Below, piece after piece: positions 14,229 through 23,044 of a stretch of DNA of 30,120 bases. The DNA comes from a virus, in the IMG/VR virus record IMGVR_UViG_3300021379_000029, positions 1 to 30,120 of that record, one strand, 5' to 3'. A program made the position numbers and the translations under genes. The notes under the pieces are model-generated. The model did not search any database, was not told the DNA's origin, and saw nothing but the letters and a program-made list of their open reading frames with translations. Numbering within the stretch: the stretch's first letter is position 1; each line of letters begins with the position of its first letter.

Positions 14229-14437
14229 GCGATCCGATTTACGTTGAGAAAGATGCGTTAGCAACGGGTGCTAACTCCGTATTCGGCGGCAGACGTTATT
14301 GGCTTGCAGGCTACTGCGAGGGCGATGGTATTTGGAACGATGACAAAGCGCCCACATCTTCTTGGTCAAGTGATGCATCTGTGACTAGCATTTGGATTGA
14401 TGATGCCACGGCAAGCGGAACGTGGACGGACGACTAA
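14225..14437 (+). CDS. Small protein with tandem Trp-Asp decapeptides
   Basis: A 70-residue protein of unknown function, overlapping the previous stop by ATGA. Residues 1-36 include FGGRRYWLAGYCEGDGI. The C-terminal half is built of exact 10-residue steps with Trp37, Trp47, Trp57 and Trp67: WNDDKAPTSS, WSSDASVTSI, WIDDATASGT, WTDD. Each repeat has Asp at position +3 (DD in three of four). Such a spacing fits a repeated beta-hairpin or a metal-coordinating stack. It may be a fibre tip component given the neighbours. Confidence 0.7.
   Translation: MSDPIYVEKDALATGANSVFGGRRYWLAGYCEGDGIWNDDKAPTSSWSSDASVTSIWIDDATASGTWTDD
14333..14434 (+). repeat. 30-bp periodic coding repeat (Trp decapeptides)
   Basis: TGG codons recur every 30 nt at 14333, 14363, 14393 and 14423. 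The protein repeat is clear, whereas the DNA has diverged, so this is an old duplication under protein-level selection. Confidence 0.7.
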
Positions 14438-14475
14438 TAAACTGATATGATGCGACTAGCAAAGGAAGCGTAATT

Positions 14476-14907
14476 ATGGCGATTAGCATTACAAAACCAA
14501 CAGTTGGTGGCTCTGAGGATAGTTGGGGCGATCAGATCAATGACGCTCTGGACACCATTGTAAACACGGTGAACGGTGCGGGTGGTGGACCTGATCTGAG
14601 TGCGGTGACATCGACTGCTGCGGAACTTAACGTGCTAGATGGTGTAACATCAGACACGACAGAACTTAATCTGCTAGATGGTGCGACAGCAGGTACGGTA
14701 GTGAACAGCAAGGCGGCTGTATATGGCGCAGCGGGAGAGATTGCTGCTACCACGGTAGAGGTTACAACAGTCGATTTGGGTGATTGGACAATTACGCAAA
14801 GTGGAAGCGATTTAAAGTTTGCATATCAAGGGGTCGATAGATTTAAGCTGACATCTGCGGGTGCGCTAACAGTTGAAAATGACATCACAGCTTACGGAAG
14901 TGCATAA
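14476..14907 (+). CDS. Tail fibre protein with AELNxLDG repeats
   Basis: A 143-residue protein with AAAGGAAG upstream of ATG 14476. The N-terminus AISITKPTVGGSEDSWGDQI, then NDALDTIVNTVN, is a typical fibre start. It is followed by the repeated TAAELNVLDGVTSD and TTELNLLDGATAG motifs, a trimeric shaft element in many phage fibres. The end (DWTITQSGSDLKFAYQGVDR, FKLTSAGALTVENDI) is a beta-repeat block also common in marine phages. The gap before it (14438-14475) is the longest in the fibre region and shows no clear promoter. Confidence 0.8.
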   Translation: MAISITKPTVGGSEDSWGDQINDALDTIVNTVNGAGGGPDLSAVTSTAAELNVLDGVTSDTTELNLLDGATAGTVVNSKAAVYGAAGEIAATTVEVTTVDLGDWTITQSGSDLKFAYQGVDRFKLTSAGALTVENDITAYGSA

Positions 14908-15713
14908 TGGCGATAAAGTCATCAGGTTCACTCAGTTTCAATACTGATATTGTGGGTGAGTTTGGCGGCTCTGCCCCGCACTCTTTGTCAGAGTATATTA
15001 GGGGTGGTTCATTAGTCCCGAATGCGACTGCAAACAATGGCATCCCCACTACAACTAGCAATATCAGCATGAATGGGTTTTATGGCGCAGTCAAAGGCGT
15101 TTCAATGACCTATGAGATCATTGGCGCGGGCGGCGGCGGGGGTGCAGGTCGATCAGGAAGCGCAGGTTCAGCGGGTGGTTCGAGTACGCTTACATATAAC
15201 GATGCATCAAGCGGATCATCCGTCACGGTTACGTCTTCAGGCGGTGCAGGTGGCGCGGCGACATACAACACTGGCATGAGTAGGGGTGAAAGCTCATATT
15301 ATGGTTCTGGGGGCGCAGGTGGCGCGGATAGTGACAGCAATAATGATACTGGAGGCTACCCACCAGCAAGTAATGCTTATGGCGCTGGCGGTGGCGGCGG
15401 GGGTGCAAACACCTTCAACGCACGAAACGGTGGTCTAGGTGGATACTCTGGCGGCACCGATGGTGCTTCTTACCGTCAGTACGCTTGGAACTCTAGTACT
15501 TACATCACTCGATATATTGGTCAACCCTCTACAGGCACTGTGCTTGTTGTCCCAAGTCAGACTGTTACGATTGTGATAGGTACTGGTGGCGCAGGTGGTA
15601 GTGGCACAAACAACGGTGCAAGGGGTGCGCATGGTTATTGCAAGTTGACCATAGGCGGGGTTAACTACACCTTCACTTCAACTGGAAGTCATACATTTAC
15701 GGTGCCATCATGA
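14907..15713 (+). CDS. Glycine-rich tail fibre tip/adhesin
   Basis: A 268-residue protein. Residues 1-62 hold the module SLSFNTDIVGEFGGSAPHSL, then SEYIRGGSLVPN and SMNGFYGA, common at the head of marine phage tips. The remainder has many Gly-rich blocks (IGAGGGGGAG, GAGGADS, GAGGGGGGAN, GTGGAGGSG) separating aromatic and Ser/Thr loops, ending LTIGGVNYTFTSTGSHTFTV. Gly-rich cores with variable loops are known from polyglycine-sandwich adhesins such as S16 gp38; that comparison is by analogy. Both ends overlap neighbouring genes. Confidence 0.78.
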   Translation: MAIKSSGSLSFNTDIVGEFGGSAPHSLSEYIRGGSLVPNATANNGIPTTTSNISMNGFYGAVKGVSMTYEIIGAGGGGGAGRSGSAGSAGGSSTLTYNDASSGSSVTVTSSGGAGGAATYNTGMSRGESSYYGSGGAGGADSDSNNDTGGYPPASNAYGAGGGGGGANTFNARNGGLGGYSGGTDGASYRQYAWNSSTYITRYIGQPSTGTVLVVPSQTVTIVIGTGGAGGSGTNNGARGAHGYCKLTIGGVNYTFTSTGSHTFTVPS

Positions 15714-17692
15714 CATTATTGCCCTTAGATATACCTGCTGGCTTTTACCGAAATGGGACAGAATATGAGCAATCTGGTCGCTGGCGTGAAGGTTCGCTTG
15801 TTCGGTGGAGAGACAATTCGCTTCGCCCAATTGGTGGATGGCAAGAGCGTAAAACGTCATTTTGTACTAACCCTGTCCGTGGGATGCATACATGGGAAGC
15901 CCTAAACTCAACTGCTTGGGTAGCTGGTGGTTCGCACGATCAACTTGTTTCTATGACGGGTGCGGGTACTTTATACGACATCACGCCACATGATTTGGCT
16001 ACAGGCAGGGAAGATGCCGCTGTAGGGTCTGGTTTTGGTAGTGGATTTTACGGCGTTGGTTACTTTGGTACGCCCATTCAACAGTTCAGTGGATCAGTTC
16101 CAGAGGAAGCCACAACGTGGGCGTTAGACAACTTTGGCGAAGACCTACTTGGTGTTCATTATGATGATGGTCGTTTGCTGCAATGGGACTTGGATACAAC
16201 CGTAGGTTCGGAAGAAATCCTCACAGGTGACTTTGCGGCAGATCAGGATTGGACAAAAGGTGTTGGCTGGGCGATTTCTACGGGAGTAGCAGAGTGGACG
16301 GGGACTACTGCTACAAACCTTGAGCAAACCGTTGCGGGTCTAACAAGTGACGACACGTATGAAGTTAAGATCACAGTAGTTGATCCAGATGCAGATGCTG
16401 ACCCTGCGACAATCCCTGTTGCTAAAATTAAAGTGGTAGGAACAACCACGACTACGGTTTTGTTAGACGAAGAACTGGCTATAGGCGACAATGAATTTAG
16501 ATTGAAAACAGATGATACGTCTGTGGAGGTGCAAATATATGCAGCCACAAACGCGGAACCTGCTTTCAATGTAGATAATGTTTCAATGATACGCCGCCCT
16601 GTTGCTAAACCTGTAACAAATGCGCCGATAAACAACCGCACTATGCTTGTTACTGAGGAGCGTTTTATTTTCTGTTTAGGTGCAGGTGGAAACAGCCGCA
16701 AGGTGCAGTGGTGTGATCGTGAGGACTTAACTAATTGGACCCCAGCGGCAACCAATGAAGCTGGTGATATTGAATTGCAAACTGCGGGTCAAATTATGCA
16801 GGGCATTCGTACACGGGGTCAGACGCTCATTATAACGGACACAGACGCGCATACAGCACGTTATCTAGGCCCACCATACGTTTATGGCTTTGAGCGCGTA
16901 GGCACGTCATGCGGGGCAATTTCAAGAAAGGCTGCGGCTGACGTTGATATGGGCGTTTTCTGGATGGGCCAGAAAGGCTTTTTCAGATTTGATGGTAACT
17001 CTGTGCAAGAAATACCATGTGACGTTCACGACTATGTTTTTGGCGACATCAACACGGCGCAGCAAACAAAAATCTGGGCAGTTGCGAATGGTCAATTTGG
17101 TGAAATTTGGTGGTTCTATTGTTCAAGTAGCAGCACAGAAATAGATCGCTATGTTGCTTTGGATTATAAAGAAAATCACTGGTTGATCGGTGATTTATCC
17201 CGCACGTCTGGTGTCGAGCGTGGTGTTTTCCGTTATATGTTCATGTCTGGTCACGACGAAGATACAGACATTTATGAGCATGAGGTTGGGCTAAACTACC
17301 AAGATAAACTTGTATTCGCTGAGACTGGCCCAGTTTCGATTGGCACAGGTGAGCAAATTGCGCGGGTTAAAAAAGTTATCCCTGATGAAAAAACGCAGGG
17401 ACAGGTCAATCTGAAGTTCAAGTCACGCCTCAATCCAAATGTCAGTCGCAAGCTAACAAAGAGTGCTGTCTTAGCCTTTAATGCTGCTGGCGCACCCATT
17501 GATTATGGCACTGAAAACGATGAAATTGAACATGGTCCATTTGACCCTAAAAACGAAACAAGCGTCAGGTTTTCAGGCAGACAAATTCGTATGCGGGTAG
17601 AAACCGACACGAATGAAGACGGTGACAAAATATACAGTCAATGGCGCGTAGGAACGATGCGATTAGATGTAACTGCTGGGGGTAGACGCTAA
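15710..17692 (+). CDS. Nozzle-like tail protein with inserted beta domain
   Basis: A 660-residue protein with the opening LLPLDIPAGFYRNGTEYE and GRWREGSLVRWRDNSLRPIG, which I recognise from large tail proteins in short-tailed marine phages. The strands FDGNSVQEIP, KVQWCDREDLTNWTP and YLGPPYVYGFERVG suggest a beta-propeller like the nozzle proteins of SU10 and P22 gp10. Residues about 170-296 read like an inserted jelly roll (GDFAADQDWTKGVGWAISTG, then TYEVKITVVD and FNVDNVSMIRRP), resembling carbohydrate-binding modules. It would form the tail below the adaptor. Starts in an ATGA overlap. Confidence 0.75.
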   Translation: MTLLPLDIPAGFYRNGTEYEQSGRWREGSLVRWRDNSLRPIGGWQERKTSFCTNPVRGMHTWEALNSTAWVAGGSHDQLVSMTGAGTLYDITPHDLATGREDAAVGSGFGSGFYGVGYFGTPIQQFSGSVPEEATTWALDNFGEDLLGVHYDDGRLLQWDLDTTVGSEEILTGDFAADQDWTKGVGWAISTGVAEWTGTTATNLEQTVAGLTSDDTYEVKITVVDPDADADPATIPVAKIKVVGTTTTTVLLDEELAIGDNEFRLKTDDTSVEVQIYAATNAEPAFNVDNVSMIRRPVAKPVTNAPINNRTMLVTEERFIFCLGAGGNSRKVQWCDREDLTNWTPAATNEAGDIELQTAGQIMQGIRTRGQTLIITDTDAHTARYLGPPYVYGFERVGTSCGAISRKAAADVDMGVFWMGQKGFFRFDGNSVQEIPCDVHDYVFGDINTAQQTKIWAVANGQFGEIWWFYCSSSSTEIDRYVALDYKENHWLIGDLSRTSGVERGVFRYMFMSGHDEDTDIYEHEVGLNYQDKLVFAETGPVSIGTGEQIARVKKVIPDEKTQGQVNLKFKSRLNPNVSRKLTKSAVLAFNAAGAPIDYGTENDEIEHGPFDPKNETSVRFSGRQIRMRVETDTNEDGDKIYSQWRVGTMRLDVTAGGRR

Positions 17693-18351
17693 TGCCCACA
17701 CCTATTCTGCCACCAATTGGACCAGACTTGCGGCAGTGGGGTAGACAGCTTACAGCTTACCTACAGGGCAATCTAGCTAAGTTGGGCTTCAAAACGGCAG
17801 ATGATAACCCGTCTGAAGACGGTGTGTTTTTGTGGGATAGTGAAAACGGCTATCCAGTAGTTTCTAAGAACAATGAGTTTGTGCAGGTCATTTTAGAAGA
17901 TGGACATTGCTCATTGTACCGCACGACAGATGTTAATGCGGCATCAGCGGATACAGCGTATGCAATTCAGTACGACGCGCCTGTTGGGAACAAAAGCATT
18001 TCTTTAGATGCAACGGATGCAACTAAGATTGTCTTTGAAGAAGCAGGTGAGTATTTAATTATGTTTTCCGCGCAAATTAGTTCGTCATCGGCGGCAACGG
18101 TAAATTTTTATTTTTGGCCCCGCTTAAACGGTACAGATGCACCTAACAATACGATGGTTAGTTCTTTGCATAACAATGGGGCGACTTTTGTTGCATCTCG
18201 AAGCGCAAAGTTTGATGTACAATCTAATGATTACTTACAAGTCATGTGGGCAACATCCAGCACTTCTGGTTTTTTGGACGCGACATCGGCAACAGCGTTT
18301 TCCCCCGCAGCGCCAGCTTCTACGCTGCACATAACGAGGTTACACGGATGA
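17692..18351 (+). CDS. Tail appendage protein with C1q-like beta domain
   Basis: A 219-residue protein. N-terminal helix PDLRQWGRQLTAYLQGNLAK probably attaches it to the tail. Residues about 85-219 form a beta-sandwich: AYAIQYDAPVGNKSISLDA, IVFEEAGEYLIMFSAQIS, NFYFWPRLNGTDAPNNTMVS and DYLQVMWATSSTSGF, ending STLHITRLHG. The pattern is like the trimeric C1q/TNF-type domain found on phage appendages. Host attachment or tail decoration is the likely role. It ends in ATGA overlap. Confidence 0.72.
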   Translation: MPTPILPPIGPDLRQWGRQLTAYLQGNLAKLGFKTADDNPSEDGVFLWDSENGYPVVSKNNEFVQVILEDGHCSLYRTTDVNAASADTAYAIQYDAPVGNKSISLDATDATKIVFEEAGEYLIMFSAQISSSSAATVNFYFWPRLNGTDAPNNTMVSSLHNNGATFVASRSAKFDVQSNDYLQVMWATSSTSGFLDATSATAFSPAAPASTLHITRLHG

Positions 18352-18731
18352 AAGATTTTGTTCTATCAGACGATCTAGAAAGATGTAGGCCGTGGATTGA
18401 GGCTGCATTGGAATACACAGGCGGCACACATGAGTTCGCAGATATAGTAGACAGCATCTCGAAGGGACACATGCAGTTGTGGCCCGCACCAAGGGGGTGT
18501 ATTGTGACCGAAATTGTGGTATATCCTAGAAAGAAGGTTTTAAACATTTTTCTTGCGGGTGGCGAGTTGGACCAGATTTTAGACATGGATCACGATGTCA
18601 AAGAATGGGCAAAGTCACATGGGTGTACAGCCGCAACAATGACAGGACGCATGGGCTGGAAGAAACCACTAGCCCCGTTAAATTGGAAACAACAGCATGT
18701 CAGTTTCCTGAAGGAGTTTGAAGATGGCTAA
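18348..18731 (+). CDS. GNAT-like protein in the virion gene block
   Basis: A 127-residue protein starting at ATG 18348. It contains RPWIEAALEYTGGTHEFADI, GHMQLWPAPRGCIVTEIVVY, VLNIFLAGGELDQILDMDHD, WAKSHGCTAATMTGRMGWKK and LNWKQQHVSFLKEF. The strand order and the GRxGW...GW-type end resemble a compact N-acetyltransferase-fold protein; the acetyl-CoA loop (R/Q-x-x-G-x-G/A) is not clear, so activity is doubtful. I have seen this sequence type as an unnamed gene before ejection proteins in podoviruses. It overlaps both neighbours. Confidence 0.7.
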   Translation: MKDFVLSDDLERCRPWIEAALEYTGGTHEFADIVDSISKGHMQLWPAPRGCIVTEIVVYPRKKVLNIFLAGGELDQILDMDHDVKEWAKSHGCTAATMTGRMGWKKPLAPLNWKQQHVSFLKEFEDG

Positions 18732-19164
18732 AGGCGGTCAGACAGTTGACGAAGCAACGCTTCCAGCGTGGCAAGAGAAAGCATACCAACAAGGCATAAA
18801 CTTAGCGACGGATGCATCTGCCACAGGTTATGTACCATATACGGGTCCAGAGGTTGCAGCTTTTAGTCCACTGCAACAAGCAGCGTTTGCTGGGACAGAT
18901 CAAATGGCGGGTGCGTTTGGAATGCAGGGGACAGGTGGTCAGCAGTACATGCCTCAAGCGGAAACATTCGGTAACGGTGTTCAGGGTTATTCTTCAATTG
19001 GTCTATACGATGATGCGGTTCAGGGGCTTCGCCAAAGAGCGCCAGCACAAGCAGACTACATAGCAAGTTTTGGAATTGATCCCGTCACGGGGGCGGTTGG
19101 CTCACGTCAAGCCTCACAGCAAGATTACACATTAGAAATGCAGCCACGCGGCGGCGGTAAATAG
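18724..19164 (+). CDS. Putative ejection/internal virion protein
   Basis: A 146-residue protein. ATG 18724 has AAGGAG at 18710-18715; the in-frame TTG at 18718 is not needed. The sequence TLPAWQEKAYQQGINLA, then YVPYTGPEVAAFSPLQQAAF, is rich in Ala, Gly and Gln. It resembles the small proteins that precede internal virion proteins in marine podoviruses and often start with a 'P.....F...Q..A' motif. No transmembrane segment is visible. Grouping with the next three genes suggests part of the DNA-ejection apparatus. Confidence 0.68.
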   Translation: MAKGGQTVDEATLPAWQEKAYQQGINLATDASATGYVPYTGPEVAAFSPLQQAAFAGTDQMAGAFGMQGTGGQQYMPQAETFGNGVQGYSSIGLYDDAVQGLRQRAPAQADYIASFGIDPVTGAVGSRQASQQDYTLEMQPRGGGK

Positions 19165-19173
19165 GAGTTAGTT

Positions 19174-19818
19174 ATGGCAGGTGGTGCAAACCCAAATATG
19201 GTTCAGGCAGCAGCCAATCCATACACGCAAGCCTCACAAGCGCAGCAGGGCGCATTGGCTACATACGCAAATCCAGCAGCACGAGCGCAGCAGATGATGA
19301 ACCCCTACCAACAGGCGGTGGTGAACAAAACGCTTCGTGATGTCGGCGGTGCCGCACAAATGGGACTAAACACGTTGGACGCGCAAGCATCGCAAGCTGG
19401 CGCTTTTGGCGGTTCACGACATGGGATTGCGATGGCAGAGGCAGCGAAAGGTTATCAACAGCAAGCTCTAGACGCCGTGGGAGCGCTGAACCAGCAGGGT
19501 TATAACCAAGCCATGAATGATGCCTTCCGTGCAGCACAGGGCTTGCAGAGCGCAGGTCAGCAATCATTTGGGTACGGACAAGCAATCCAGAACCAGCAGA
19601 TGCAACAGGGCGCAATGCAGCAACAAATGATGCAGAACCTTATAAACGCGGGTAAACAGCAATTTGCTGGTTATGCGGGACAGCCACAGGCGGCACTTGC
19701 GCCATTTGTCAGCGCTGTACACGGAACGCCAGCAATGATGGGTCAAACGTCTTCGTTCAACCCTGGGTTGTTTAACTATATGCAGATGGGCGCACAGGTA
19801 GCAGGTGGTATGCAATAA
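19174..19818 (+). CDS. Ala/Gln-rich internal virion (DNA ejection) protein
   Basis: A 214-residue protein with AGGAG upstream of ATG 19174. NPYQQAVVNKTLRDVGGAAQ and AFGGSRHGIAMAEAAKGYQQ match the conserved core (NPY...V...L.D......GA.AG..GGSR.G.A......) seen in internal/ejection proteins of podoviruses infecting marine bacteria. Residues about 130-160 are Gln/Met-rich helix (QNQQMQQGAMQQQMMQNL). The C-terminus has many Gly and Met. It probably packs in the capsid and is released through the tail with the DNA. TAATG couples it to the transglycosylase. Confidence 0.75.
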   Translation: MAGGANPNMVQAAANPYTQASQAQQGALATYANPAARAQQMMNPYQQAVVNKTLRDVGGAAQMGLNTLDAQASQAGAFGGSRHGIAMAEAAKGYQQQALDAVGALNQQGYNQAMNDAFRAAQGLQSAGQQSFGYGQAIQNQQMQQGAMQQQMMQNLINAGKQQFAGYAGQPQAALAPFVSAVHGTPAMMGQTSSFNPGLFNYMQMGAQVAGGMQ

Positions 19819-21140
19819 TGGATCAGAACACGCGCGCATACTACATGAACTTAGCGCGTGAAGCGGCACGTCGTTATGGTGTTCCAGAGGATTTGTTTAT
19901 ATCACTGATTGAGCAAGAAAGCGGCTTTAATCCGACAGCGCAAAGCCCAAAAGGTGCGTATGGTTTAACCCAGTTAATGCCAAACACGGCGGCAGAATTA
20001 GGTGTTGATCCGCGCGACATTGAACAGAACTTGGCGGGTGGTGCGCGTTACCTTAACCAGATGATGACGCGGTTTCCTGATCTAAACATGGCGCTTGCCG
20101 CGTACAATGCTGGGCCAACCCTAGTTTCTAGACTTGGGCGTGTTCCGAATTACCCTGAAACGCAAAATTACATCAAAAGTGTTTTGGGCCGTCTACCAGA
20201 TGGACGTCCGCGCAACATGCCGCTAGAGGCGAAGATGACAGAAAGGAAGCCAAACATGATTGGTGGCAAAATGGGTGGATTGTTTGGTCGGATGATGAAG
20301 CGCGATGAAGCAACAGGCTTAAATTTCTTGGAAAACCTTGCGGCATCCTTTGATCCGCTTATTCATCCAGAGATGCGCGCAGGTGCTGATATTCGCAAGC
20401 AAGGCGCGATGAGGGCAGCGAGTATGCGCGGCAATCGTACTGCCGATATGCTGGATAAAATGCCAAACGGCAAGATGTATGCGGACGCAATTCGTAACGG
20501 CGCAGATGCAAGCGCCGTTTACATGCAGTACATCAAAGACCAAAAGGCGGGAGTTGTTGATGCAAAAGACTTAACAAAAATGCGCGGTGATTTGCGTAAA
20601 GAGTTCACTGGCTTGGGTCAGGTCAAAGACTTCGGCAATATCGTTGCAGCTTATACGCGCATCCAAAAAAGTGTTGAACAACCATCAGCGGCAGGTGATT
20701 TGTCATTGATCTTCAACTACATGAAAATGCTTGATCCACAGTCGGTGGTTCGTGAGGGCGAATTTGCGGCAGCAGCGGCAGCAGGCGGCTACGGTGAGCG
20801 TATTGCCGCGATGGTACAGAAGTTAAAAGACGGTACATTGCTTACAGCATCGCAACGCGCTGACTTTGTTGATCGCGCAACACGTTTGTATAAAGGCGCA
20901 GAGGGAACGTTCGATGAGCGCAGGGCAGAGTATGAAGGGTTTGCCGAACGGGCAGGTTTGCCAACAGATATTTTCCCCGATTACCGTTACAAAGGTGAAT
21001 TGCCGCAGCGTCCAACTATTTTAATGGTGCCGCCAAGGCCAATAGATGACGCGCGCTTCCCTACCGACAAAGAGTGGATAAAGTTTTGGCAAGAACAAAC
21101 TGAAGAATGGCGCAGAGAATATTTGGAGGCAGATGACTAA
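19818..21140 (+). CDS. Virion lytic transglycosylase / ejection protein
   Basis: A 440-residue protein. Residues 11-124 are a soluble lytic transglycosylase (SLT) domain: YGVPEDLFISLIEQESGFNP with catalytic Glu34, SPKGAYGLTQLMPNTAAELG, NLAGGARYLNQM and LAAYNAGP, all in the usual order. The remaining 315 residues are a helical, virion-like extension (RAASMRGNRTADML, LIFNYMKMLDPQSVVREGEF) unrelated to known peptidoglycan enzymes. It cleaves glycan strands locally to open the cell wall for DNA entry. It is encoded within the internal virion block and coupled on both sides, not in the lysis region. Confidence 0.88.
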   Translation: MDQNTRAYYMNLAREAARRYGVPEDLFISLIEQESGFNPTAQSPKGAYGLTQLMPNTAAELGVDPRDIEQNLAGGARYLNQMMTRFPDLNMALAAYNAGPTLVSRLGRVPNYPETQNYIKSVLGRLPDGRPRNMPLEAKMTERKPNMIGGKMGGLFGRMMKRDEATGLNFLENLAASFDPLIHPEMRAGADIRKQGAMRAASMRGNRTADMLDKMPNGKMYADAIRNGADASAVYMQYIKDQKAGVVDAKDLTKMRGDLRKEFTGLGQVKDFGNIVAAYTRIQKSVEQPSAAGDLSLIFNYMKMLDPQSVVREGEFAAAAAAGGYGERIAAMVQKLKDGTLLTASQRADFVDRATRLYKGAEGTFDERRAEYEGFAERAGLPTDIFPDYRYKGELPQRPTILMVPPRPIDDARFPTDKEWIKFWQEQTEEWRREYLEADD

Positions 21141-23035
21141 TGGCTACGAAAAAAGATTTGCTGAACCAAGCGCTTAATAAGCCGCCAGTTGAAAAGCAGC
21201 GCTTACGAACCGCAGCGCAAGGATTAACAATAGGTGCGGCTGATGAGATGGAAGCATATATGCGGTCGGCTGTAACGGGTCAGCCAGTAGAAGAAATACT
21301 AGAAGATATACGCGGCGGCTTGTCAGCGTATAGCGAAGCATACCCATATGAGAGCATGGCGTATGAAGCGGGCGGCGCGATTGCGCCCGCAGTTTTTACG
21401 GGAGGCGGTAGCGCACCAGTTAGTTTGACGCGCGTTGGTCTAAAGTCTGCGTTGGGTGGCGCAACGTATGCATTTAACACTGGCGAGGGTGACTTCTACA
21501 ACCGATTGACACGCACACCCTCTGGCGCGATTGCTGGGGGTATCGGTGGCCTGTTGGGCTTCAAGGCTGGGGAGTATGCTACCAAAGGCTTTGAGGCTCT
21601 TATTGATGCTGCAAGACGTTCAACGGGTCGCAAAGGTGCAAGCGTGGTGGAGCGTGAAATTCAAAGGCTTGTTGAAAAGACAGGTGAAAGCAAAGAGCAA
21701 ATTATCAAAGACTTGATTGACGGTAAGCTCTTAGCTGAAAATCGCACTCTGGCTGGGGCGGTTAGAAGCTTGTATAACCAAAGCGGCCCAGCGGCGGGTA
21801 TCATTAAGAAGGGATTAGAGCGCAGGCCGCAGACTGCCCGCACAGCAACAATGGAGCAAGTAGAAGAATATCTCTCTGGGCCAAATGTTGCTACGACTGC
21901 TGGTCAAGCTGAAAGCGAAGTAAGAAAACGCGCTGCCTCCGATCAGCTAACGCAAGAAAAGATCACAGAGGCTTATTCCCGTGTTAAAGGCGTACAAGCT
22001 GATAATGAAGTATTTATTGCTCTAGCATCTGCATTAGAAGGTGTTCCTGAAGCTGGCGCATCCTTGATAAAGCGCGACAAGCGATTGAAGGGTAAAAACC
22101 GAAACTACAAACCGCTGTTCAAAATGAATGATGATGGCATCCCAGTATTTGCGCGACGACCAACTTTAGAAGAAGCTGAAATTGTGCGCAGGGCTGTTCG
22201 TGACATTGCGAGAAAAGAAGGTAAAGATGAGATAAGAGATGTCGCTTCGGCAACCAAAGACTTGGAATTGTATTTGAAGGGTAAGCTGGACGATGCAAGC
22301 ACAGATTTGATGGATGCAAGAACGCAAGCGGCAGCTGTAGCGTTAAACCGTGATGCGTTTGAAGATGGTCGCAAAGCGTTATCAGGTGATGTCAATATAA
22401 ACATTATGAAGCTAGAGGACGAATATCTTGGCAATCCAGATGCTGTAGCTGCCTATAAAGCGGGTTTACTGACAGCTATGCAGCGTATGATGAAGGGCGA
22501 ACAGCGACGAGCTTTAATGCGTAAACTAGCAAACGAAGAAAGCGGTGAGCGGGCCGTTTTTGCTACGCTCCTCACTGACGCTGAAATTGAAAAAATTGTA
22601 CGCAAGGCTTCAATTGCAGAGGATGCCGAGTTAGCGAAGCAGCGTATTACTGGCGGCTCTATCACGTCAGACGCACAGCAAGCCGCACGAGATGAGGGCA
22701 GGGCAGGTTTAGGTGATCTGCTGTCTGTTGGTGCGTATGGCGATCCTAATGCTGTGCTACGCATTACGCGGTCTATAGTAGATAGCATGGGTCGTGGCTT
22801 GACCGATGCAGAGCGGGCAAAGGTTGCTCAAATATTGGTAAGCGATGACCCAGAGTTCGTGCGCCGAGCAATCAGCGACGAGCGTTTAATTGCAGAATTG
22901 CAGCGGCGCATCAATGTGCTTATTCCGCGAGTGGCAGAAGGTAGCCGTAGAGCGGGATCGCGCGTAGTTTCTGATGACGTATCAAATGTCATTGGGCCAG
23001 CTATCGGTGAACCTTTGCGCGGACTAATTCAATAA
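21140..23035 (+). CDS. Large internal virion / DNA ejection protein
   Basis: A 631-residue protein. The N-terminal segment LRTAAQGLTIGAADEMEAYM, then EEILEDIRGGLSAYSEAYPY and AYEAGGAIAPAVFTGGG, is conserved in large ejection proteins of alphaproteobacterial phages. Residues about 125-150 have a Gly-rich hydrophobic stretch (GAIAGGIGGLLGFKAGEYA) that may insert into membrane. The rest is long charged helix. It likely forms part of the channel crossing the host envelope. It ends 9 nt before the portal gene. Confidence 0.75.
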   Translation: MATKKDLLNQALNKPPVEKQRLRTAAQGLTIGAADEMEAYMRSAVTGQPVEEILEDIRGGLSAYSEAYPYESMAYEAGGAIAPAVFTGGGSAPVSLTRVGLKSALGGATYAFNTGEGDFYNRLTRTPSGAIAGGIGGLLGFKAGEYATKGFEALIDAARRSTGRKGASVVEREIQRLVEKTGESKEQIIKDLIDGKLLAENRTLAGAVRSLYNQSGPAAGIIKKGLERRPQTARTATMEQVEEYLSGPNVATTAGQAESEVRKRAASDQLTQEKITEAYSRVKGVQADNEVFIALASALEGVPEAGASLIKRDKRLKGKNRNYKPLFKMNDDGIPVFARRPTLEEAEIVRRAVRDIARKEGKDEIRDVASATKDLELYLKGKLDDASTDLMDARTQAAAVALNRDAFEDGRKALSGDVNINIMKLEDEYLGNPDAVAAYKAGLLTAMQRMMKGEQRRALMRKLANEESGERAVFATLLTDAEIEKIVRKASIAEDAELAKQRITGGSITSDAQQAARDEGRAGLGDLLSVGAYGDPNAVLRITRSIVDSMGRGLTDAERAKVAQILVSDDPEFVRRAISDERLIAELQRRINVLIPRVAEGSRRAGSRVVSDDVSNVIGPAIGEPLRGLIQ

Positions 23036-23044
23036 GGAAACGAC

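Noticed and set aside
14438-14475. Promoter in the 38-bp gap before the AELNxLDG fibre
   Set aside because: No convincing -35/-10 pair or phage-type repeat was found; AAAGGAAG is the only clear signal and serves as ribosome binding site.
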